DNA from: Acanthaster planci
Taxonomy: Eukaryota > Echinodermata > Asteroidea > Valvatida > Acanthasteridae
Assembly (NCBI RefSeq): GCF_001949145.1
Contig: NW_019091371.1
Location: 1,420,229 to 1,461,850 of the forward strand
Direction: 5' to 3'
Length of the DNA: 41,622 nt
Position numbers and translations under genes: made by a program. The notes beneath the pieces are model-generated. The model searched no databases. It was not told the origin of the DNA and saw only the letters and a list, made by a program, of their open reading frames with translations. How positions within the stretch are numbered: the first letter of the stretch is position 1; every line of letters starts with the position of its first letter. This document shows, in pieces, positions 33,307 through 41,622 of this stretch.

Positions 33307-34730
33307 TTACTTGAAAAACCATTGTTGACAACCCACTTATAAAGTGTTTGCCAATTGCGGTGGTGAAAACACGTGCGCAGTGCACCACACTGGTTCCTGC
33401 CAGGCCAAACCGTTGCCAACAAAGGTATGATGGGAATGCGGCAACCAGTCAATATACAGTTCCTGCCAAAAAAAGTTGTATGTTCCACAACATCGAATGC
33501 AGCTCTATAGTTGTGAGTCGAAAAACGCTGCCGCCAAATTTTTCTGCAGGTTCATTCACAAAAATTGATCTCATGTCTATGTTCGTGTTTTCTGTGACCA
33601 TGAATTTAATTTGAAGTTGTACTGCTTGTACTCAAGCGACCATTTCCACAAAATTTCCAGCCGCAGCACGAGGCTTATCGCATGCCCCTCCAGATGCGTC
33701 ACGCATGCTTACAATGTGATATACAGACATAGTTTGCCAGTTTCCTGTCGTCATGACATGCGTAGTGCACGATTATAAAATCAATGATATTTTGCATTAA
33801 CACAAATGCCAAAACAAAACTTCCCATCCCAATTCTGATAAAATATGCCCCAAACAAGTTCGCTCGACTATTCTCGCATCTCAAGAGTGCAACTAATCAA
33901 CCAACACTGAATTATTCATATTGCTTCAAAAAGATTTAGCATACCCGTTAATGAGACCGTGTTTTTTCATGACATACATTTGGCAAGACACAGCTATCTA
34001 ATCGCAATATTCTTTCATGACATCATGCTTCTTCAGCAACCATCTCATGCACGGGCGGCCGCACTGCAGTGAGCGAGTTAACAAGGACTATCAATCATTC
34101 ATGTCAGCAAGCTAGTGTCGAAAATCAAGACAGACGAATAATTAAATAAAAAATGTCTCACTGTGCCACAATCTGTGTTGGAAAGACTACTTACATGAAC
34201 ATGTAAATGGATGGGGCCTTTAGTTGATGAGCCTTCACATTCTTGCAGGTACACACAGGCCAACATGTGCATGCAGTGTAGTTACTGTTAGCTTCATTGT
34301 CATCCATGGCGATTGAAAGTCTTTAAAAATCCCTGGATCAATGCTTTCACATTTATTTGCTTTTTAAAATTTCACATGCACATTAAACATGTTGTCCTAT
34401 AACAGTGAAGTTTATTATTCTAAACACATCACAAGGTATTTGATTGATCATAACTGAGAGATCTTTTTGATCGACCACGTTGTCCTCAGTTTATTCCAGA
34501 CAAACAGAGACGCGTGAGGAATCAGGTTTTTGCTTCTCTTTTCATGTGGTTGGAATAAATGTGGGAACAATAAAAAATGCTCATTGGTTGCCGTTGATGT
34601 CGAACAGATGCAGATTTATGGAATCATTTTATAGTTTATAACACACATTCCTGGCTTCGGTTATATAAAGAATGCTTTTGTCACAGCTCATTTGGAATAA
34701 CTTGTGAATTGGCTTAAGACTGAATGACTT

Positions 34731-35100
34731 GTGATGGATTTACAAGCACTTGCAGGGAATTGTGATGGACTTGAATACAACACAATATGGCAAAGCTGCA
34801 TGGCAGAATCTGTGGTCATGTGGAACCATGTAAGTGGGGACCACAGAGTGGCCATTCTGCAGATCACAGGATTGTATGTGGTGAGCCACAGTGGGAATAC
34901 ATTTGCAAAATTTCTTCAGGAGGGCCCCCTTAGGGAAACTCCAGATTACAGGGTGCCAAGGGGCATGTAAAAACCCCAACGGCTTGAAGACTGTTAGGGA
35001 TGTGGACTGGAGAGACGCAACAGCAGGTCTGTGTCATGATGGCGAATTCACCAGGGCAGAGCTATAAAGCCCCCAAAAATGCTATTTGCTTGTTCCTGTC
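34731..35100. other. Unassigned intronic sequence
   Basis: Frames of 79 residues on both strands cover the same bases, with no domain I recognise. The GC content is higher than in the flanking intron, so this may be the outer part of the adjacent repeat-derived region. Confidence 0.35.
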
Positions 35101-35134
35101 TAGGTGCCTGGTGACGTAGTCTCAAATGCCGGTA

Positions 35135-35200
35135 GGTGTAGACCTGTAGTGGTCATTAGAGATCACCGCGTAAGGCGTGGGTTCACTTCCCCGTGGCCCG
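35135..35200 (+). repeat. tRNA-like SINE fragment
   Basis: GTAGTGGTCATTAGAG resembles a polymerase III A box and GGGTTCACTTCCCC a B box (GGTTCRANNCC). The spacing is about 32 bp start to start, shorter than in a functional tRNA, so this is more likely a degraded tRNA-derived SINE head than a gene. Confidence 0.35.
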
Positions 35201-35539
35201 AGCGGGCCTACCAATGGCAGCGAGAGCAGCTTCAGAAGGCTGTAATGGAGACTCAGGATTGGGTCCACGTACCGATGGCGTTTTCACTGGGGCAGCAATT
35301 CGGGAAGTTGGCCCGGGAAGTGCTACTGTCTGGATTACATACTGGATGCCCATGCCGTACATATGTCAGAGGCTAGGGGCATCTGCGTGTAATGGCCGTC
35401 TAGATAAGTAGGGCTGTGGGTCATGTTCATCTGAGGTGGGAGCCTAATGGACTACCGCAACACATGTATACTTGAAGACGGATAAGATGAGCACTGAAAA
35501 TACAAGGTTATATTTATGAAAAGGAAAAAAAAAATTATT

Positions 35540-37150
35540 TTTCAATTTTTTCTGGGGCGTCCCAAGTGTTTTTTTTGGGGGGGTTTGTTTTCCATAACTG
35601 ATAACACAAGGAATTTGTAAAGTTCCCAGGATCTTGTTATAACAGTGTTCCACTTCAGTTGTCTCGGAGCTGTTCTTCCGGAAGGCCCTAGATAAAGGGA
35701 CGGTGAAGAACAGTGTGCATTGCCAGCATTGTATACACCAGGGCCGCTCCGGATTACAAAAGGAGTGGTCCGGTAAGGTGAAGAGCCTACTTCACGCCTG
35801 GGACCCACGTAGCAAGAGTATCTGAGGGCGGATGCTGAAGAAGTGGGGTGGTCGGTTGACTGGCACGGGCGTGGTCAGTGTCTTCCTCCGGAAGGGTGGC
35901 TGACGGAGGACTGAGAATCTGGAACATGTCATAAGGGGTGAGGACGCTGATGAAATCCATGCCATCTTCAACCTATGACACGGTCACCTACTTGGACTGA
36001 AGTAAAGTCAAGAGCCAAGGATGCCCCAGAGATTGGCAGGTGGTAAAACAGAGGACCGTCAGGCTGGAGCGGACTCGGACGCATGCCAAATTCTGGCTAG
36101 AGAAATCCATGTCATCTTGAAACAAAGACACGGTCACCTGATTAATATCACCTGCATGAATATCTCCACGCATGAACGAACAAATTGACCTGGAAGATTC
36201 CAGTCATGCTGTGTCCTCCTACGGTGGAGCAGCTGACGGCAGGCCGAGCACTTTAATCATGTCTTGCTGAAGACGATGGAGGTGAAAATTGGACAGAGTG
36301 AGGGTGCTGATAGAATCAACTTCGTCCTCCACGGAAGACAATGCTGGTTGCCCGGTTGAGGACAGGGCAGTGCCTCGTTTCGAGCCAGTGCAGTCCTGTG
36401 GGGAGTGACCTGTTCCTGTGGAGCAACACCCGGCTGGTGTGATTCCGGTGTTGAACCTTGCTTAGTATAATCATGGCTTGTGGCCGGAGAGGGCGGAAGG
36501 GGCTGGGCTGCCAGAAACGGGTCCGGGGCAGTGGAGGCCGATGGCAGTCTAACGCCGAGGCAGCGAGCAGCGGAGGTCACAACTTTACTGATGGCTGACA
36601 TGCAAGCTGCAGAAGTATGTTTGTGGTGGTTGGAGCGGTGCTTCTTCTTGGGTTTCCAGGCATTTGATGAAGGAGAGGAGCGCTTGTGCTTGCCTTTCCC
36701 GGTGACGGATGGTAGAGGTAACAAACAGGGCCGCAGAAGGTGGAATGCCTGGGGCGCATTCCTGGTCAAAGTCAATGGGAATTGCAGAATTCCAGGCAGA
36801 GGGACCAGGAGAAATGAGGTCCTATGACCCGGTGATGCCCAGTTGAAATCCCGAGCCGCAGACCTGTGAAAAACCTGGAAGGCTCCGTGGAACCCGAAAA
36901 AGAATAAGTGGGTGCCAGGGTGTCATAGCTCAATGGCGCACCAGGTGGGGCGGGCCCCAGCACTCACAGGGATCCAGCCCGGTGACTTTAATATCTGGGT
37001 GAAAAGGAGTATACACAGGGGCCGCTGGAGAAGTGGTCTTCTTGGCTGATGTTGTACGGCAGGTGGTACTCTTCGGCATTGCCTGGGGAAGGCTAGCTGG
37101 AATGCTGCATGGATTCCTCTGAGCTATGTCAGGCAAAGGGCGTGGCATAC
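35540..37150 (-). mobile_element. DIRS-like gag region, degraded, minus strand
   Basis: This is a GC-rich stretch unlike the flanking intron. On the minus strand, KRSSPSSNAWKPKKKHRSNH (near 36650) is a basic S/P/K tract of DIRS gag type. Positions 36284-36234 encode HLHRLQQDMIKVLGLPS, which matches HLRLLQCEMIQILGLPT of the plus-strand gag at 37867-37917 in 10 of 17 residues, including LGLP. The passage 36257-36775 stays open for 172 residues; elsewhere stops and frame changes are common. A second, diverged version of the DDMDF/LTP block occurs at 35930-36130. Reverse transcriptase motifs were not found, so assignment to DIRS rests on similarity to the neighbouring element. Confidence 0.45.
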
Positions 37151-37417
37151 TTCACTTGGAGTACAACAGATCCAGACAGCAACCCCCCTGAATTCAACCG
37201 GCTAAGGCCTGTAATTTATTGGTAGGAAAGACACAGGCAAAGCTGGAACAAACCTCATAGTGCTGAAGAAAAGAACACAAAAATATACACTAAAAAAACA
37301 CTCTTACTAGCCCGTTCTTAACCCGGAGACACTGAGACCTTAGGTCTACTCTGGCGTTGGGGATTTCGGCCTCCCTCCATTGCTGATCCCCTTTAGCTTG
37401 ATCCCCGTAGCCGCCAG

Positions 37418-38127
37418 TTGTTCTCCGGTTTTGGTTCAGTGGCTCTTTCTCCCAACCTAGATTCTTCTCAGCTATCAGGAGCTATAACGAGGCAGCAGCG
37501 CAAGGCACCTAGCTGCTCTCCTTCTTCTGAATGGTTTTCCAAGAAGAAGAAGAGCAAGAATTTGTCAGGCTCCTGTTCACTGAGGATATGCTGTGGGCTC
37601 TTATGGAGTCTAATTCAACCCTTATTCAGCATTATTCCCATCCAACGTCTGCTACTCATCCTGATCCCGATCCTTACTTCCCGCTCCCAGTTTGTTCTGA
37701 GTCTCACACCGGACAGCTGGATCTTCCTTTGTTGCCTTGGCCTTTGTGGCTGGCATCTGCCGAGGTCTATTCTCATGATCCCTCCATTGGTTCTGACCCA
37801 CCGTTGCTTGTTTCAAACTTGGGTCAGTCATTTGATAAGGAGGAGCCTGTTTCTGTAAATGAGTCCCACCTTCGTCTGCTCCAATGTGAAATGATACAGA
37901 TCCTAGGACTTCCAACTCCTACTCCTCCAGTGGAAGATCAGAATTGACCCACATTTAAGTGCCACCTTCCGGGGTCGTCATCTTCTCATTCTCTTAACCC
38001 TGAGCTTCCTCTTGACCATGCATGCGTGGAGGCCATGGACAAGCTCGACAAAGCTAAGACTTGGTATTGTGGCAATCGTTCTCGCTCCTTTTCAACTTTC
38101 CTCCGGGCGATTACAATTGCAGGCAGT
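37418..38127 (+). mobile_element. DIRS-like gag region, degraded, plus strand
   Basis: A basic S/K tract, QRKAPSCSPSSEWFSKKKKS (near 37490-37550), is followed in another frame by EEEEQEFVRLLFTEDMLWAL, the P-rich segment HPDPDPYFPLPV, and HLRLLQCEMIQILGLPT (37867-37917). After a stop at 37945-37947 comes DHACVEAMDKLDKAKTWYCG (near 38015). This arrangement resembles the gag of DIRS-group elements of marine animals. At least one frameshift and one stop are present. It is interrupted at 38127 by an inverted-repeat insertion, beyond which tyrosine recombinase sequence appears, so the polymerase part is missing. Confidence 0.5.
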
Positions 38128-38402
38128 AGAATCCCCCACCCCACGTAATGTGGGTCGAGTCTACTACTGCATACCTACCAGATTACCAATCTTCCTCCCT
38201 CCTCCCCGTGTGGCCTCAGCGCACTTTGCGCATCAAAAAGAAAGAAGAACATGGTGGCCGCCTTCCGGTGGGTTGAGTGAGTGGGGGTGCACTGCTGGTG
38301 ATCAAGAATTTAGTGAATGGAAGTGATGGACTAGGAATAATGCATATGTATTGGTAGGTATGCAGTAGTAGACTCGACCCACTCCAGGTGGGGCGAGACT
38401 TT
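38128..38402. mobile_element. MITE with 30-bp perfect inverted repeats
   Basis: The 30 bp at 38150-38179, beginning GTGGGTCGAGTCTACTACTG, are the exact reverse complement of 38353-38382. Outward, the arms continue imperfectly (CCCCACC-type) to about 38130 and 38398. GGCAGT flanks both sides (38122-38127 and 38403-38408), a possible target-site duplication. The interior has no coding sequence. An internal complementary region of the DIRS element itself is the alternative. Confidence 0.6.
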
Positions 38403-38800
38403 GGCAGTGTTGAACTTCGAAAAGTTAACCAAGTGTGCAACAATGCAGAAACCATGTACATGTAGAAAGGTCGTTCTACATAAATACTCTGCGAACAAGA
38501 AGTTATGTGTTGTCAAAGTTCTAGATGAATACCTGGGTCACACCAGTTCTCTTCTAGGTTCTAGGAATGCCAAGTTCACTCATCTAGTAATCTCTTACGA
38601 AAAACCACATCACCCAGTAGTGTCATCAACTATTCAAAATCCATTATGCCAAGCTATTGACACTTCATTCAAGGCACTCTTCAATGTAAATGTTGCGAGG
38701 CCAGCTGGCGTTACCATGAGTGACATTTTGAAGACAGCAAATTGGAATACAGGACACTTGCAGCCTTTTACTGCAGAGATACTGAGATGATGGAATATGA
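38403..38800 (+). pseudogene. DIRS-like tyrosine recombinase, C-terminal remnant
   Basis: The open frame 38401-38790 contains KYSANKKLCVVKVLDEYLGH, LVISYEKPHHPVVSSTIQN and RPAGVTMSDILKTANWN. These are the order and motifs of the catalytic domain of DIRS-type tyrosine recombinases (LCVV..L..YL, LL.SY.KPH.PV...TI, AGV.M.DILK.A.W). The HxxR motif expected before the RPAGVTMSD block is not present in FKALFNVNVARPAG. A frameshift places the likely catalytic tyrosine, in F-Y-C-R-D (38767-38781), in another frame. It is therefore inactive. It probably belongs to the same element as the gag at 37.4-38.1 kb, with the reverse transcriptase deleted. Confidence 0.7.
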
Positions 38801-39008
38801 CCAGGGAGTGCTACTATTGCCAAAGAAACACCAATTGTTTTAAAGTCCACAAGGTGAGTCTCTCATCCCTTGTCTCATTCAATTCCAAATATACTGCAGG
38901 TATGGGGGGGTAAGTAACCTTTACATCATTAGAGAACAATGTTTCTTCTCTTCAGAGTATCCCAACCTGCATGTATTCGTATTTCCTTCATTCCTCAGAC
39001 AGTGAAAT

Positions 39009-39025
39009 GAATGACTCAGTCATTC
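39009..39025. promoter_or_regulatory. Perfect palindrome with AP-1-type core
   Basis: GAATGACTCAGTCATTC is an 8-1-8 perfect palindrome centred on TGACTCA, the bZIP (AP-1) consensus. Whether it works as a site is unknown. It lies about 200 bp beyond the recombinase remnant. Confidence 0.25.
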
Positions 39026-39959
39026 AGAGGGGGAATTTTTCCATAATTTTTCACACTTTCCCATGTTATAGGAATGAAAAGGATTCCACAAAGATTAAAT
39101 GTTCACTGCTAAATAGTACAGAATTAAAATGTCAATGATTTCAACTGAAATGTTGACTGGTCCAACTGAAGCAACTATTAAAATGTGGAAACATGTAACA
39201 TAAATAAAACAAATATGCTTGATTTTAAAGACCATTTTTGCAGACTAAGACATTCAGTGATTTCATGTAATTATACTGCCTTGTATTGTGTAAAAACCGC
39301 TATACCAAAATCATTGCATAGCAGTGTTTTCTCTACAAATCTTTAAGGACAATGAACACTTGTCAGCAATGTCAAAAGGTTTTATTAGTAGTAGTTTGGA
39401 TTATATTATTCTGAATAGAAGCATCTCTTAGGGCCATGCTGAGTAGCCTGGTATGTGGGAACTCGACCACTGATTACAGGTACCTGGTACCATTTTGTTG
39501 ATTTTATTACCCGAAACTGTCCCTTTATTAATGAATGTCAAAACATCATTTCAGAAAGGTAAGTACCTTTTCAAGGTAAAGACTGCTGTAACCGGAATCA
39601 TTTCACATGCTGAATCCCTTGACGACAGGATTTTTTTTCCAAAAGCTGACTCCAAGAATTCCAGCCTCGCTTGACCATGAAGGCCACCAGCCAAACCACA
39701 AATTCTCGGTTTGTGGCCCTGCATGCTTTGAATTACACAGTGAAAAGGCTCATTGTTTGGTGGCATGCGGTTCTACTCACGCTTCCACATTCCCGTTGCC
39801 TCTTTTTAAAGTGGGGACTATTGTGAAGCTGGTGATTATGATGAAAACTTGTTTTTTTTTCATTTGTTGGCTTCACACAAAGGCCAATCACCATATATAC
39901 AAGAGTCAGGGTCTGCTTTCTTTCACCGTGTTTGCTCAAGTGTGGGCCGAGGATCTCAA

Positions 39960-40182
39960 GTTTTACGGCGGCTCTTACCGTTTCCCGGTGCAAAGGGGTT
40001 TTAATATGGTTCCCGGGACCTAAAATAGGGAGTGCTATATCCCCAAAAGTGTTATAAATGGGAGTGCTATAACAACAGAAAAATGCACACAGTCAATGAG
40101 TGTGCAGTTGGGGAAATGAAAAAGGAGCTTTATATCGGCAAGAGTGTTACATCAGGGAGCAATATAACAGGAATCTACTGTA
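39960..40182. mobile_element. Right end of a Tigger/mariner-like MITE
   Basis: The sequence ends GGAATCTACTG followed by TA (40181-40182), which reads TA-CAGTAGATTCC on the other strand, the TA target and CAG-type terminus of Tc1/mariner-Tigger elements. Repeated GGAGTGCTATA/GTGTTATA motifs and GGTTCCCGGGACC lie inside. A matching left end was not found, so its left limit is approximate. Confidence 0.4.
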
Positions 40183-40680
40183 GAACCAAGTGTTTCCATA
40201 TGTGTGTGATTTTATTGTTTGCAATTTTATATTTTGGTGCATGCAGCTCCAATTGGTTGAAGTGTTCCTGTTTGGTGATGTGGTGTTTCTTTATGTACTA
40301 ATTTTTGTATTACCTATCTTATTACTTAAAGTGATAGCTTCAATATTACAGAAGTTTTGTTTTCAAAATTATTTATCTTTTCAGTGGAATTGTCTTTTTC
40401 AAATTTGCCTCCAGGCCACAATCAGAGACAAGTAAAAGGAACTGGATTGAAAAAAATGAATTGTAAAACTTTGGCTGACCTGTCCCAGCAAAATGTGCTT
40501 TGTGCTAAAATGGTATGTCTGATTTTCACAAAACTGGTGTCAAAAGGACTGCAAGATACATCATACATAAACTCCTGAAGGCCCAGCGTATGAACAAAAT
40601 GCACTTGCGAGGAGGGAAGGACTGTACATGTACCTCCTCCTCTTGCTCTTTGAAAGGAACAATATGTTCCTCAAACTTAC

Positions 40681-40938
40681 CACAACATAGTGAACAGTGC
40701 AACCACTAAGTCGCACGCCAGATTCTAGCACCATCTGATGTGCATGCATGCCTTTAAACGATGGAAGTAATGAGGGATGAATGTTGACCAAACGACCATT
40801 CCATCGCTGCACGAATTCCCCACTCAATATTCGCATGAATCCAGCCAAGCAAATGAACTCCACACCAGCTGCTACCAAGGCTTCATGTAAAGCCATATCA
40901 AAATCAACCCTGGACTTGAAGTCTTTGTGGTTGATCAC
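40681..40938 (-). CDS. GART: GART penultimate coding exon (GAR transformylase core)
   Basis: 86 residues of the C-terminal glycinamide ribonucleotide formyltransferase domain, which moves a formyl group from 10-formyltetrahydrofolate to GAR in de novo purine synthesis. The exon starts after TTGACAG, phase 0, with VINHKDFKSR and ends HYVV before donor GTAAGT. Core motifs are FICLAGFMRILSGEFVQRWN and NIHPSLLPSFKG. Here N52 and H54 of the exon (40785-40783 and 40779-40777) match the catalytic N106 and H108 of E. coli PurN, and CTVHYVV precedes the loop carrying the catalytic aspartate in the next exon. There are no stops or frameshifts. The first codon is GTG inside a spliced frame, not a start. 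Confidence 0.97.
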
Positions 40939-41338
40939 CTGTCAAAGTCAATGCAAAATAACCATAGTACCAGTAACTTGAAACCACACTTGAAAGCTTT
41001 CACCAGTTGTAACACTTGCCCATGGCTATTTAATAACTCCAAACCATTCATATGGAAGTTGTCTGCTTACATGTACCTGCATGTTTAATTGAAATGGTTG
41101 GAAAATCTTCTTAAAATGACAATAACTGCTGTTTTTCTGCTCATCAAATCTCACACCAACTAAAGATACTATATCTCAAAGATATGTATAACAGGTATCC
41201 GTGGTAATTACTTAGAATAAAAACTGCAGTGCTCAATAAATGGAACACATCCTACAGCTATGAGTTATCCGCTAACTTATGGAGAATTTTTGGCAGAATT
41301 TTTTTTCTTCTTTTTGAGACATCAAAGTGTTTTCATAC
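40939..41338 (-). other. GART: GART intron, 400 bp
   Basis: From donor GTATGA (41338) to acceptor GACAG (40939). AT-rich with no other feature. Confidence 0.85.
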
Positions 41339-41475
41339 CTTCGTTGGTATCCCAGCCTCCCTAGCTCTAGCTAGTCCCAGCACACCATCTTTGTTGGATA
41401 CAACCAATACAATTTCAGCTCTGCTGTTGACTGCCTGGTCTTTAGTGTGGTCTATCAGAGCCTGTAAGTTAGTAC
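41339..41475 (-). CDS. GART: GART coding exon (start of GAR transformylase domain)
   Basis: The exon begins after TTCTGACAG with GT ACT AAC, completing a glycine codon from the previous exon. It encodes (G)TNLQALIDHTKDQ, then EIVLVVSNKDGVLGLARARE and AGIPTK. SGSGTNLQAL is the phosphate-binding start of the GAR transformylase fold, and VxSN is the second strand motif. It ends ACG AAG|GTATGA and joins in phase 0 to VINHK of the next exon. The SGSG half of the motif and the GAR synthetase and AIR synthetase domains lie on exons beyond 41622. Confidence 0.94.
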
Positions 41476-41622
41476 CTGTCAGAAGAGTCAACACAAGAAG
41501 GGACAATTTCTTTTGTTTGCCAAATTAGGACTAAGTTATGGGGACATTTCTCTGTTCCCAACACAATCAGTGCTATGACATTTTTTGTCCCAACAAATAT
41601 GGAAGAAGCATGAGGTCACTAG
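41476..41622 (-). other. GART: GART intron, partial
   Basis: 147 bp upstream of the last exon listed, running off the window. No coding similarity to the preceding SGSG segment was seen. Confidence 0.6.

Larger units (their letters stand above)
28871..40680 (-). other. GART: GART last intron, 11.8 kb, transposon-filled
   Basis: The donor is GTAAGT (40680-40675) and the acceptor TTTGTATAG at 28871. It holds an antisense LINE fragment, an unassigned minus-strand frame near 32.1 kb, Tigger-like fragments and DIRS-like sequence in both orientations. In 28871-30700, 33310-34730 and 38820-39990 I see no genes. Confidence 0.85.

Noticed and set aside
33066-33488. 140-residue minus frame
   Set aside because: It spans the Tigger-like fragment and has a composition expected from translated repeat.
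35135-35200. Functional tRNA gene
   Set aside because: The A and B boxes are too close and no acceptor stem could be paired.
39607-40023. 138-residue plus frame
   Set aside because: No domain recognised, and its 3' part runs into the Tigger-like fragment.

Overview
The window is animal nuclear DNA: spliced genes, long introns, decayed LINE, DIRS-like and DNA-transposon sequence, and an assembly gap. The proteins and the repeat types (hAT, piggyBac-like, CR1/L2-group LINE, DIRS-like tyrosine-recombinase element) suit a marine invertebrate, plausibly a non-vertebrate deuterostome (echinoderm, hemichordate or cephalochordate). That placement is an inference and no species is claimed.

Two conserved genes converge. 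On the plus strand, 1-11097 holds the last three coding exons of an ARID1 (BAF250/Osa) orthologue, a subunit of the BAF SWI/SNF chromatin remodeller: 3036-3264, 5422-5799 and 9140-11097. Their splice phases agree. A probable long 3'UTR runs to about 13.86 kb. On the minus strand, the last three coding exons of GART lie at 41339-41475, 40681-40938 and 28682-28870. They encode most of the C-terminal GAR transformylase domain of the trifunctional purine enzyme, and all three catalytic residues are present. The rest of GART lies beyond the right edge, and the rest of ARID1 beyond the left edge.

From 14 to 28.6 kb, between the two 3' ends, there is no recognised host gene. In order it holds an 808-bp N gap, an orphan TATA promoter plus splice-donor exon (15.4-15.65 kb), a decayed CR1/L2-group LINE (16.7-19.7 kb), a 43-bp tandem duplication, a foldback-like unit with about 370-bp inverted arms and a suspicious near-identical tandem copy beside a lone N (20.5-22.66 kb), and two inverted arrays of a 31-bp repeat around about 1.4 kb of unrecognised sequence (22.7-24.4 kb). 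No gene was recognised from 24.4 to 28.7 kb.

The last GART intron is 11.8 kb and holds an antisense LINE fragment, an unrecognised minus-strand open frame with promoter-like sequence upstream (about 32.0-32.5 kb), two DIRS-like gag regions facing opposite ways, a 30-bp perfect inverted repeat that looks like a MITE inserted in one of them, and a tyrosine-recombinase remnant. I found no prokaryotic system, CRISPR array, intact tRNA or rRNA gene. The least explained items are the 31-bp inverted arrays, the foldback unit, the orphan promoter/exon and the open frame inside the GART intron.
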